Shown: piece after piece, positions 44,139 to 52,030 of the stretch
Layout of the letters: each line of letters starts with the position of its first letter
How positions within the stretch are numbered: the stretch's first letter is position 1
Origin: Thermoleophilia bacterium
Lineage (GTDB): Bacteria > Actinomycetota > Thermoleophilia > RBG-16-64-13
NCBI GenBank assembly: GCA_027493445.1
Contig: JAOSKU010000001.1
Span: forward strand, 3,797,845 to 3,861,844
Reading direction: 5' to 3'
DNA: 64,000 nt
Program-made: the position numbers and the translations under genes
Notes under the pieces: generated by a model
Seen by the model: only the letters and a program-made list of their open reading frames with translations
What the model was told of the DNA's origin: nothing
Database searches by the model: none

Positions 44139-45266
44139 CTACAGCCCCAGTGCTTCCTCCGCAGCAGTGAGCAGAGCGTCGGTGTAGGGCGGATTGTGAA
44201 CGCCTAGGCTCTTGTCCTCATGGGCGATGTAGATCCAGTTGTAGAGGGCGATGGCCTGCGCTTCGGGCGCTTCCGTCACAGTCGGGTGGCCATCAACGTC
44301 GTTGCTGCTGAGCAGTCCCAAATCAACCAGGGCAGCTCCGATGACGTCCAACCGCGCTTGGACCTCGGTCTGTACGCCGTTGACATCGAAGCCATCAGCA
44401 TCAGGATGGCAGGTCTGGCAGACCGCCTCGACCGGCTCAAAGGAGTGGCCGTCATTTGGACCCAAGTGGCAGCCCACGCAGGTATCTCCCACTATCAGAT
44501 AATGCGTGCTGGGGGTGCCTTCAGCACCGGCGCCGGCCACGCCGAGCATCATCGCACTCTGCGGACCGTGGTGGGGGCCCCAGTGGCTGGTGATCCCCGT
44601 GATTGTCCCGTTCACTGCTGCCGGGAACCCGCGACGCGGCTGATGGCAGTTGACGCACAGGTTGCCCTTGCCGCCATTGAAGGTGGCGCCCTCGACGGCA
44701 AAGAGCTCTACCGGGGCGGTGGTCTCCAGGGCCCAGTCGGCGCCGGTGTACGTCTCATGGATCTGGTGGCAGGCGCGGCAGTCCTGGCGGGTCGGGTTTG
44801 GATCGCCGGCCGTAACCTCATTCGGGCTTTGTCCGGCGGCAACCATGGCGCTGAAGCTTCCACCGGAGTGGCATCCGGCGCAGCTTGCGCTTGTACCCCG
44901 TCCAAATGCTTCACCAGTTCCATGCAGGGACTCAGACCACGCGGTCCGCTTGCCGGTGAGCAACGTGGTGTCGTTGTGACAGTCCGAGCAGGTGGATGTT
45001 CCGTCCATCGTGCTCTTCAGGTACTCGTCGTAGTTCTGGAACATCGTGGCAGCCTGGCCGCGCAAGATGGGGTCGTAGGGGCCGAAGTTCCCGTTTGCAT
45101 AGCCGTTGACGACGCCGTTCTCCGCCGCCCACTCGATGGCGTCGAAGTGCGTGTCGTTCTCGGCCACGTCGGGGAACATGCCCGCGGCCCACGCTACTCC
45201 TGCGATCATGAGGAGAGCCGCGACTGTGACCAACACGATCACGGTCGTGCGTTTCCGTCTCGTCAT
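44139..45266 (-). CDS. hexahaem c-type cytochrome with SLH domain (paralogue 1)
   Basis: A 375-residue exported protein. After the signal peptide (VIVLVTVAALLMIAGVAWA) comes one S-layer homology domain (FPDVAENDTHFDAIEWAAEN then GPYDPILRGQAATMF). Six CxxCH haem sites follow: CSDCH, CAGCH, CRACH, CVNCH, CVGCH and CQTCH. The product should be a periplasmic or S-layer-bound electron carrier, suited to extracellular electron transfer. The ATG at 45266 follows GGAGGATAGG. It has its own promoter, a ~365-base leader and a terminator. Its N-terminal 85 codons are almost identical in DNA to the paralogue at 45916. Confidence 0.88.
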   Translation of the reverse strand: MTRRKRTTVIVLVTVAALLMIAGVAWAAGMFPDVAENDTHFDAIEWAAENGVVNGYANGNFGPYDPILRGQAATMFQNYDEYLKSTMDGTSTCSDCHNDTTLLTGKRTAWSESLHGTGEAFGRGTSASCAGCHSGGSFSAMVAAGQSPNEVTAGDPNPTRQDCRACHQIHETYTGADWALETTAPVELFAVEGATFNGGKGNLCVNCHQPRRGFPAAVNGTITGITSHWGPHHGPQSAMMLGVAGAGAEGTPSTHYLIVGDTCVGCHLGPNDGHSFEPVEAVCQTCHPDADGFDVNGVQTEVQARLDVIGAALVDLGLLSSNDVDGHPTVTEAPEAQAIALYNWIYIAHEDKSLGVHNPPYTDALLTAAEEALGL

Positions 45267-45633
45267 CCTATCCTCCATCTGAGTCATGTCTTCCCTCTCA
45301 AGTCGAGGGTCCTTGACCCCGGCCCCAGACAAAGAAACACGTGGGTGCCCGCATGGTCGGGATCAATGCAGAGTCGATGCACCTTCAGCTCAAAGGCATC
45401 CCCCCCTTCCCAGAATGGGGGCGGCATGGTGAATGCGCACCACTTCTCAATCCCTCGCTGACGGTTTGCCCGGAACAAGGTATCCGCCCCCCGGTCCTGG
45501 GGGAGGCAAGTCACCAGACAGTCCCGAGTCTTTGCTTGCCGTCGACTCCGCGGGGCCGATGGAGGTAAGTGACCCTCCGGCTCAATTCAACGTCTTTACG
45601 GCTCGGTGCCCATCGCACTGTCAACGGCCGTCC
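45267..45633 (-). promoter_or_regulatory. long conserved 5' leader of cytochrome 1
   Basis: Between the predicted start of transcription (~45633) and the ATG, the sequence aligns along its whole length with the leader at 47038-47399. Shared blocks include AAGGCATCCCCCC, GCGCACCAC, CTGACGGTTT and GGAGGCAAGTC (plus strand). No protein frame is conserved. A structured regulatory RNA is possible. Confidence 0.5.
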
Positions 45634-45639
45634 ATGACC

Positions 45640-45668
45640 ACGGTATCCCCGAATCGCGTTCGAGTCAA
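45640..45668 (-). promoter_or_regulatory. promoter of cytochrome 1
   Basis: TTGACT (45663-45668), 17-base spacer, TACCGT (45640-45645). The same arrangement stands before the paralogue. Confidence 0.65.
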
Positions 45669-45795
45669 TAGTGAACGTACGCACAAGCGCCCGCATCAAC
45701 CAGAAGATGTCCGAGTCATCCAAGCGCGCCTGCCTGGGGGTGGCTATCAGGGCGCTCATGCGGACATCAGACGGCCTATACGGCCCGGCGGCAAC

Positions 45796-45834
45796 ACAAG
45801 ACGAGGGGCCGGTGGTTCCGGCCCCTCGTCTTGT
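45796..45834 (-). terminator. terminator of the second hexahaem cytochrome
   Basis: A perfect 17-bp stem (ACAAGACGAGGGGCCGG) with a 5-base loop, 82 bp after the stop at 45916. Confidence 0.85.
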
Positions 45835-45915
45835 AGCTGTGTCCGGCTTCTAGAGTCGGACCATTCCGCTCAGCTCAGTGCCGCTAATGCTCCCGCAGAG
45901 CTTTGTGAGCCGCGT

Positions 45916-47037
45916 TCATTCTAATGCATCGAGACCTTGCTGGAGGAGGGCCTTGGTGAAGGCCGAGTTATGGACGCCCACGCTCCCATCATATTCGACG
46001 AGCTTGAAGTTCCACATCGCCGATGCGACCGCTTCGGGGTACACTCCGGGGATCGACCGTCCCTCTTCGTTCATGATGCCGTTCGCGACCAGCAAGGCAT
46101 GGACCTGGTCAAGCATAGCCTGAACTTCGGTCTGTACGCCGTTGACATCAAAGTCCTCGGCACCGGCGTGACAGGCTTGGCACCGGTCCACTTCGGGCTC
46201 GTAGGTGTGGTTGCGCTCCTCGCCCATGTGGCAAGTCACGCAAGTATCCCCCACCACCAGATAGTGCGTACTGGGGTTGCCACTCACGCCCAAGCCGCCT
46301 TCGCCGAGAAGCATCTGGGCTTCAACACCGTAATGGGTGCCGAACCGGGTGTCCGTACCGAGGTCTATGTTCCCTCCCGCAGCAACGGGCAGGTTGTTGC
46401 GGATCTGATGGCAGTTGGCGCACAGGTTGCCTTCGCCGCCGTCGAAGGTACCACCGGTCTTCTCCAACACCACTGGCTGTTCATCTCCGGTCAGGGAGAA
46501 GTCGGCCCGCGTGTAGGTCGTGTGGATGTCATGGCAGGTGCGGCAGTCGAACGGTGACACGTTCACCACTCCCACGACGGACGGGTCGTGCGGAGGCAGG
46601 CCGGCGTTGATCCGCGCCTTGGCGCCTTCAGTGCCGTGGCAGCCGGCGCAGTTCGTGCCTTCGCCTCTCTCAAAAGCCTCGCCCGTCCCATGCACAGAAC
46701 GTTCTCTGAACTGCGCCTCCTTGGACCAGATCAAGGTGGTGTCATTGTGGCACTCTTTGCAGCCGGACGTGCCATCGCCCTGGCTCTTCTGATACTCGTC
46801 GTAGTTCTGGAACATGGTGGCCGCCTGGCCGCGCAGGATGGGGTCGTAAGGTCCGAAGTTCCCGTTTGCATAGCCGTTGACGACGCCGTTCTCCGCCGCC
46901 CACTCGATGGCGTCGAAGTGCGTGTCGTTCTCGGCCACGTCGGGGAACACGCCCGCGGCCCATGCTACTCCTGCGACGATGAGGAGAGTCGCGACCGTGA
47001 CCAACGCGATCACGGTCGTGCGTTTCCGTTTGGTCAT
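45916..47037 (-). CDS. hexahaem c-type cytochrome with SLH domain (paralogue 2)
   Basis: A 373-residue paralogue of the downstream gene: signal peptide, one SLH domain and six haem sites (CKECH, CAGCH, CRTCH, CANCH, CVTCH, CQACH) at matching positions. The haem-bearing region has diverged strongly from paralogue 1, while the N-terminal region and leader stayed close. This suggests distinct partners or potentials with a shared anchor and control. The ATG at 47037 follows GGAGGATAGG. Confidence 0.88.
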   Translation of the reverse strand: MTKRKRTTVIALVTVATLLIVAGVAWAAGVFPDVAENDTHFDAIEWAAENGVVNGYANGNFGPYDPILRGQAATMFQNYDEYQKSQGDGTSGCKECHNDTTLIWSKEAQFRERSVHGTGEAFERGEGTNCAGCHGTEGAKARINAGLPPHDPSVVGVVNVSPFDCRTCHDIHTTYTRADFSLTGDEQPVVLEKTGGTFDGGEGNLCANCHQIRNNLPVAAGGNIDLGTDTRFGTHYGVEAQMLLGEGGLGVSGNPSTHYLVVGDTCVTCHMGEERNHTYEPEVDRCQACHAGAEDFDVNGVQTEVQAMLDQVHALLVANGIMNEEGRSIPGVYPEAVASAMWNFKLVEYDGSVGVHNSAFTKALLQQGLDALE

Positions 47038-47399
47038 CCTATCCTCCATCAGAGTCAAATGTCCCCTCATGAGTCGAGGGTGCTCGACCCCGGCCCGGAC
47101 AATGAACACGGTGGGTGTCCGCGTGGTCGGGATCGGTGCAGCGTCGATCTACCTTCAGCTCAAAGGCATCCCCCCTTCCCCTGCACGCGGGCGGCTTGGT
47201 GAACGCGCACCACTGTCAATCCCCCGCTGACGGTTTCCCGGAATAGGGCATGTTCACCCGGTCCCGGGGAGGCAAGTCGCCAAACAAGCCCGAGTTCGTG
47301 TGTGATGCCGACCCCGGCTCCGCATTAGAAGCAAGGGGCCCCCCGGCTCGTGCTTTCCTGTTCGGCGCTTGGCGCCCGGCGCACGGTCAACGGCAGTCC
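47038..47399 (-). promoter_or_regulatory. long conserved 5' leader of cytochrome 2
   Basis: About 362 bases, collinear with the leader at 45267-45633. It differs by scattered substitutions and small indels but has no conserved reading frame. Confidence 0.5.
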
Positions 47400-47405
47400 G
47401 TGTCC

Positions 47406-47434
47406 ACCGTACCCCCGAATCGCGCTGGAGTCAA
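47406..47434 (-). promoter_or_regulatory. promoter of cytochrome 2
   Basis: TTGACT (47429-47434), 17-base spacer, TACGGT (47406-47411). Confidence 0.65.
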
Positions 47435-47950
47435 TAGTGAACAGTTGCACAATGTGTGGTTGACCAAAGCCACGAAGCGCAGAGCCTGCGCTCTGCCTGG
47501 AATCTGCGCGGGGCCCGGCTGAACCCCACCCTCCATGGAGCCGCGGTAGGCCTTCATCCCCGCCCCGGCCAGCCGGCCACCGGGCGGAGTTCGTCTACGC
47601 GGCGGACACCGGTCAGCCGCTGCAGAACGTGACTGTTGAACTGGTGGATGACGCGGGCTTGGTGGTGGCCTCTGGGTTGTCCAACGACATGGGCAACTTG
47701 GGCGTCGCCGCTCCCACGGGGGTATACCCGTGCGCACCGACAGCAGCCAGAGCTGAAGGTGGCCAGTGCCGGTACCGGCGTGTCAGCTCAGTATGCGCGC
47801 CTCGAACCAGTCCGCCGCGTCCTTCCCGTTTGAGGCTAAAAAGGCCTCCAGCGGGGAGTGATCACCATATTGTTCCACGCTCGAACAAAACTGGACAATG
47901 TACAGTTCGACTGATACTCTGCTGACGGAGTTCTCTCAAGACGAGGCCGA
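47435..47950 (+). other. region of gene and IS remnants
   Basis: A plus-strand stretch (about 47589-47740) reads FVYAADTGQPLQNVTVELVD then DAGLVVASGLS, a carboxypeptidase-regulatory-like strand pattern without start or end. At about 47873-47905, TGTTCCACGCTCGAACAAAACTGGACA resembles, split in two, the left-end box of the IS21 element at 33240-33270, so it may be an old IS end. No intact gene. Confidence 0.35.
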
Positions 47951-48013
47951 ATGAATCAGAGCACTCACAAGACCATGAGCCGCAACTGGTGGTGGCCCGT
48001 GCATACGGGCTGA
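47951..48013 (+). CDS. trpL: tryptophan leader peptide
   Basis: A 20-codon frame MNQSTHKTMSRNWWWPVHTG with three consecutive TGG codons, followed by TGA. GAGG lies at 47943-47946, a proper distance before the ATG. The NWWW-x-x-H pattern is close to actinomycete trp leaders. A hairpin GCCCGT-GCAT-ACGGGC overlaps the last codons, and a long terminator hairpin follows at 48037. When charged tRNA-Trp is scarce, a ribosome stalled at the TGG codons would prevent the terminator from forming. Confidence 0.8.
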   Translation: MNQSTHKTMSRNWWWPVHTG

Positions 48014-48036
48014 TCGGCGGCGTGATCTGACACTGG

Positions 48037-48072
48037 AGAGCCGCGGATGGCCCGGATGCCATTCGCGGCTCT
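48037..48072 (+). terminator. trp attenuator terminator hairpin
   Basis: A 15-bp stem (AGAGCCGCGGATGGC with GCCATTCGCGGCTCT, one G-T pair) and a 6-base loop, followed by TTCCGTCTT. It starts 23 bases after the leader-peptide stop. Confidence 0.75.
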
Positions 48073-48152
48073 TTCCGTCTTCGGCGAGAGGGCTGCGGAG
48101 AGCCCCGCTCCTCTCGCATCTCGGGAGCCGAACCCTGAGGAGGGAGACGAAG

Positions 48153-48320
48153 ATGAGCATTCTCGAAGCCCAAGCACGCACGATGGAGGTCCCCACGCTT
48201 GACGCGTTCGAGGGCCCGGCCGCGCTCGATGTCCCACCGGCGTGCTCGCCGTCGTCGACCGCGCCTGACGACGACATCCCGCCAGGGACCGCGGGGCGGG
48301 CGGTCGCGCTGGGTCTGTAG
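48153..48320 (+). CDS. short frame downstream of the trp attenuator
   Basis: A 55-codon frame, MSILEAQARTMEVPTLDAFE onward, with a good ribosome-binding site (GAGGAGGGAGA). It does not resemble anthranilate synthase or DAHP synthase beyond the first residues' general character, and it turns low-complexity (Pro/Ala/Asp-rich) before stopping. It may be the truncated start of the gene once controlled by the attenuator. No supported gene follows up to 48551. Confidence 0.35.
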   Translation: MSILEAQARTMEVPTLDAFEGPAALDVPPACSPSSTAPDDDIPPGTAGRAVALGL

Positions 48321-48551
48321 GGTCGGCGCGCTCGCGACGGACTGACTCGCATCCGCGCGGATCATCCGTGTTTCCCCATCCGTTCTCGTCCGTGCCGTGG
48401 TGACCCGCGGTGGGGTGGAGTCTCACCAAGAGCCTGCTACAGACCAACCAGCCCGGCCGCGCTTCTTGCGAGCCGATCTCCTTGGGGCCTCCGATCTTTG
48501 GACCGCGGGGCGGAGCGGAGGGAGGGATTGGAACCCGGCCCAGAGGTCGAA

Positions 48552-49892
48552 TCAAGCGAAGCCGAAGAGAGGCGGGAGCAAAGCGACCACCGCGCTCGCC
48601 CAGAGGGCGAAGACCGGCAGGTATCTCGTCTGCCACCGCTCCAGGCGAGGGAAGGCAACTCGTCCCGCCAGAAAGCGGACCGAGAGCCAGGCCGCCCAGG
48701 CCAGGTTCAGGAGCAGCACCAGGTTGAGGCCCAGGGCCGCTACCCGATTCGGGGTGAATCCGAGGTCGCCGATCCGGGCAAGCATCGAGCCGAGCACCAT
48801 CACGTCGAGAATGAGGGCGCCGGCGACCGCGACCAGTTGGATCGCGTCCATCAACCCGGCCCGTCGCGTAGCCTCCCGCGCCGAGAGCCCGTAGAGGACG
48901 AGGGCGAGGACGACCATCAGCAGGGCGTCAAACACCACCAGTCGGTCCCGATCGAAGTCACCGAGCCCCGACAGCGCGTAGGTGACGGCGGAGCCCGCCA
49001 GCATCACGGCAAAGAGCGGGGTGAAGATCATGGTAAGCACCGGGGCCATGTTCTCGACCACGCTCTTCTTGGCCTCGACCAGCCAGGCGGCTACGATCAG
49101 GGCGCCGGCCGCTCCAGACGGCAGCACCCATTCGAAAAGCGGCTCCACCAGACCGGGTGCCACCGGTTCGAGGACCACCGAGGCCAGGCCCATCAACACG
49201 CCTCCCCCGAGGGCGATGAGAACGTAGTAGATGAACCACTCGCCGGTGAACCGGACGAAGTCCATCCGTCGCTCGTGCGACCGCCAGCTGCCCTCCATGT
49301 AGGGATAGGCGACCGCGAACCACAGCGCCACGGGCAGGTGGAGCGCCACCAGTAGCTCGGGGGACGACTCCGGATCGTAGGGATAGAGGTTGACGAGCAG
49401 GGCAGCTACCACGAACGGGGCCAGACTAAGCAGGCCCTGAGGGAGGGACAGCCGGCGCCGGAGGGCGAAGTACCCGGCCAGGAACGGCAGCACGAACAGG
49501 CTTGCATTGCGCAGGAACGCCGGGGACTCCTCGTCGGGAAAGTCAAAGGCGAGGCGTGCAATCTGAATGGCGATGCCGGCGGCAACGGCGAAGGCGAGTG
49601 TCTCGACCAGCCCATTCGCTCGCTGCTCGCGCTCTGCTCGCCCCGATAAGACGAGCTGCTTCCAGAGCCGGTCGCTGTGCTCCCGGGCGAACTCCCGGGA
49701 CAGCCCGTCGATGGCGCCCATCCGCTTGACGGCCACGAGAAAGGCCTCGTCGTCGCTGAGACCCGCCGCGGCCAGGTCTGCCATCTGGTCGCGGAGGTGA
49801 GCCTCCAACTCGTCGACGTCGGGGCCGTCGACGGCCCGTGCTTGTCCGACGTAGGCTCGCCATTCGGCGATCTGCGCTTCGACTGCGTTCAT
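48552..49892 (-). CDS. multi-spanning membrane protein with permease-prefix domain
   Basis: A 446-residue protein. The first ~75 residues form the permease-prefix helical domain (VEAQIAEWRAYVGQARAV, then DELEAHLRDQMADLAAAGLS and DDEAFLVAVKRMG). About eleven hydrophobic segments follow. The ATG overlaps the PadR stop (ATGA), the standard gene pair in which a PadR repressor controls a membrane protein. The transported substrate, if any, is unknown. Confidence 0.75.
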   Translation of the reverse strand: MNAVEAQIAEWRAYVGQARAVDGPDVDELEAHLRDQMADLAAAGLSDDEAFLVAVKRMGAIDGLSREFAREHSDRLWKQLVLSGRAEREQRANGLVETLAFAVAAGIAIQIARLAFDFPDEESPAFLRNASLFVLPFLAGYFALRRRLSLPQGLLSLAPFVVAALLVNLYPYDPESSPELLVALHLPVALWFAVAYPYMEGSWRSHERRMDFVRFTGEWFIYYVLIALGGGVLMGLASVVLEPVAPGLVEPLFEWVLPSGAAGALIVAAWLVEAKKSVVENMAPVLTMIFTPLFAVMLAGSAVTYALSGLGDFDRDRLVVFDALLMVVLALVLYGLSAREATRRAGLMDAIQLVAVAGALILDVMVLGSMLARIGDLGFTPNRVAALGLNLVLLLNLAWAAWLSVRFLAGRVAFPRLERWQTRYLPVFALWASAVVALLPPLFGFA

Positions 49893-50323
49893 CTGTCAGG
49901 CTCCAGCAGGCTGTTGATAAATGACGCCTCCAGGTGCGCTCCGGCGGCCGAGACTTCGTTTTTCGACAGCCTCCGAATGGTCGCCGGCCGGATGTCGAAC
50001 TGTTTCCAGGCATCGTTCAGCGTGCGCGTGACGGTGGTCCATTGACGCTGTTGCTCCGCCAGCGCGGATCGTCCCTCGCCGGTGATCGCGTAGTACTTGC
50101 GCCGGCGGCCTTCGGGCGGAGTGCGCCACTCCGAGGTCACGTAGCCGAGCCGGTGGAGACGATGGAGCAGCGGGTAGAGCATCCCATCCGTCCACTCGAG
50201 CTCCCCTCCGGACAGCTCTCTAACCCGCTTCAGGATGGCGTAGCCGTAGCTCTCGCCCTCGGTAAGGATCGAGAGCACGAGAGGGGTCGCCGAGGCGGCC
50301 ACCAGATCCTTGTCGATATGCAT
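49889..50323 (-). CDS. PadR-family transcriptional regulator
   Basis: A 144-residue PadR protein: VLSILTEGESYGYAILKRVR, GELEWTDGMLYPLLHRLHRL and the wing with PPEGRRRKYYAITGEGR. AAGGGAGG precedes the ATG at 50323. The last ~23 residues (NEVSAAGAHLEASFINSLLE) are encoded by an internally deleted repeat copy (R11). It is coupled to the permease-prefix gene by a 4-bp overlap and most likely represses that operon. Confidence 0.85.
   Translation of the reverse strand: MHIDKDLVAASATPLVLSILTEGESYGYAILKRVRELSGGELEWTDGMLYPLLHRLHRLGYVTSEWRTPPEGRRRKYYAITGEGRSALAEQQRQWTTVTRTLNDAWKQFDIRPATIRRLSKNEVSAAGAHLEASFINSLLEPDR
49905..49974 (+). repeat. dispersed hairpin repeat R11, internally deleted
   Basis: A 70-bp copy with both class B ends (AGCAGGCTGTTGA and TTCGACAGCCT) but without the core. 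It forms the 3' end of the PadR gene. Confidence 0.75.
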
Positions 50324-50812
50324 CGTACCTCCCTTCTGCAGGCAGGATAATAGCACTGCTATGCATATCAGTGCAAGGTATGCGGCGGGCCGGTTATTGA
50401 GCGAGGGCACCGGCGTCTCGATCACCATCGGTCCACGGCGTTCTCGAACGCCGATGGTCCTCGCGGAGATGGCGACTAGCCAGACAGAGATGGCCGAGTA
50501 AGCGGCTGGCTTGTTGGCCGGAAGAAGGGGGAAAGCAAACCGGTTCGAGTCGGCTCCCGGTCGGGAAGCGGCGTTGGCACCCCCAAGAAGACCAGAGTAG
50601 CTGTCGCGGTCTGACCGGAAAGCGTCAACCGAATTGGGGTCGCGGCTGACGGCGCCGTCCGTATCTTCACTGACAACTCCACTCAATCTGACTGGCTTTG
50701 TGAGAGTGACTGCTGAACTCGTCAGTAGACCGTGACGGCTGGGCGCGGAGGAGGAAGAACGGAGGAGTAGCCAACCGGGGGAGTTCGAACCCCCATTTGG
50801 GTCGTCCCTAAG
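50324..50812. other. intergenic stretch
   Basis: No supported protein gene. Just downstream of the tRNA (minus strand, 50775-50795) lies GGGGGTTCGAACTCCCCC, a T-arm-like hairpin with no tRNA attached. Confidence 0.4.
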
Positions 50813-50901
50813 CGGAGAGGGAGGGATTCGAACCCTCGGTACGCCTTGCGGCGCACAACGGTTTTCGAGACCGCCGCATTCAACCGCTCTGCCACCTCTC
50901 C
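50813..50901 (-). tRNA. tRNA-Ser(CGA)
   Basis: An 89-nt tRNA: acceptor GGAGAGG pairs with CCTCTCC, a D-arm with GCAGAGCGG, an anticodon loop CTCGAAA giving anticodon CGA (reads UCG), a long class II variable arm (GCGCCGCAAGGCGTACC region) and a T-arm GAGGGTTCGAATCCCTC. The discriminator is G. CCA is not encoded. Confidence 0.92.
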
Positions 50902-51169
50902 GCGAGCAGCCCGGATTGTAGCCGATGGCGACGCCCTTGACCACGTCTCGGGATCGCGCCGCCTGCCCTTTCGGCCGCGGAGCACCTCCCCCCCGGCTGT
51001 GCCAACCCCTCTCGGCCGCGCCTCCAGGAGTCGTCACCACTCCACCGGTCGGCCACCGACTCTTCGGCCTGGCCGTCACGCTTCGGCGCTGCTCCTCCGA
51101 AGGCCGCGCCGTCCCTTCGGTCAGCGCGGTCTGTCTCCCGCAGGCCTCGCCGCCCGCCGGCCGGCCCGG
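50902..51169. other. intergenic stretch
   Basis: No supported gene or signal is visible. Confidence 0.4.
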
Positions 51170-51892
51170 TCAGCCGGCCGCGATCGCCTGGAGGATGCCC
51201 CCCGCTACCACCTCCGGAGTGACCACCAGAGCCTCGTGACCGCCCGGGATCTCGATCAGCTCGAAGTCTCCCAGGCTCTGCGCCATCCCCAGGAAGGCCC
51301 CCGGCGGGAGGGAGGTGTCGTCCCTGCAGAAAACCACGGTCTTGGGAACCGGGAGAGCATTGAACGCCTTCGTGTCCACTCGGGTCGTGAAGAGCGTCAC
51401 GGGCTGTGGGGAGAGGCGGCTGAGCACGTCGTCCTGCGCCTCGCGCGCGTCGCCGGCCATGAGCACGCCGCGGACCATCTCTTCGATGACGGGTACGGAT
51501 CGATCGGGGGAGGCGTTGGCGGCGGCCGCGAGGCCTTCGGCGGCTTCGGGCGGCACCAGGTCGAACTGACAGGCGCCGTCGGGCAGGACGAAGGCATTGA
51601 GAAATATAACCCGCTTGATCTTCTCCGGAACCCTTGGGGCGGCCGCTTGGAGCAGGAAGCCGGCGCTCGAGTGGCCCACGAGCACGACCGGGCGATCCTG
51701 CCGTCGCAGCACGTTCACCAGAGCGTCCACCACGTCGTCGAAGGTGACCGCGGATCTGTCGTCGCCCGGGTTCATCCCGGGCATGGTGGGAGCTTCTGCG
51801 TGGTGTCCCGCTCTTTCGAGCTCTCGGATGATCCCTTCCCAGCACCAGCCGCCGTGCCACGCGCCGTGGACGAGAACAAAACGCTCACCCAT
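51170..51892 (-). CDS. alpha/beta hydrolase (salicylate-esterase-like)
   Basis: A 240-residue alpha/beta-hydrolase: LVHGAWHGGWCWEGIIRELE at the start, nucleophile Ser in VLVGHSSAGF (~residue 75), the acid around FCRDDTSLPP and the His in IEIPGGHEALV. The N-terminal HGAWHGGWCW block is typical of the plant methyl-esterase/hydroxynitrile lyase group and their bacterial relatives. The substrate is unknown. Complete frame with GAGGGAGGT-like sequence upstream. Confidence 0.85.
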   Translation of the reverse strand: MGERFVLVHGAWHGGWCWEGIIRELERAGHHAEAPTMPGMNPGDDRSAVTFDDVVDALVNVLRRQDRPVVLVGHSSAGFLLQAAAPRVPEKIKRVIFLNAFVLPDGACQFDLVPPEAAEGLAAAANASPDRSVPVIEEMVRGVLMAGDAREAQDDVLSRLSPQPVTLFTTRVDTKAFNALPVPKTVVFCRDDTSLPPGAFLGMAQSLGDFELIEIPGGHEALVVTPEVVAGGILQAIAAG

Positions 51893-52030
51893 CTCGGACC
51901 TCCCTCACCGGTGATCTCTGAGAACGCCGCCTCGACTACACCATCGGTGCCAGCCGCTGTCAACAAGAGCTCGCTTCGGCCCGTGTGGCCGCGGCGGCCA
52001 AGGCGGAGAAGCAACCACGGGCGGATGCCG

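Noticed and set aside
45267-45633. Class I cyclic-di-GMP (GEMM) riboswitch in the cytochrome leader
   Set aside because: GGGCAAACC in one leader recalls the motif, but the second leader has GGGAAACC and the conserved tetraloop-receptor parts are not found, so I report only an unassigned conserved leader.
48321-48551. A trpE or aroF gene following the attenuator
   Set aside because: No frame shows anthranilate synthase or DAHP synthase motifs, and the opposite strand is taken by the membrane-protein gene from 48552.
50775-50795. A second tRNA directly downstream of tRNA-Ser
   Set aside because: Only a T-arm-like hairpin is present; no acceptor, D- or anticodon arm.
51955-52005. A twelfth hairpin-repeat copy
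   Set aside because: GAGCTCGCTTCGG and GCGGCGGCCAAGGCGG look similar, but the inverted end and core are missing.
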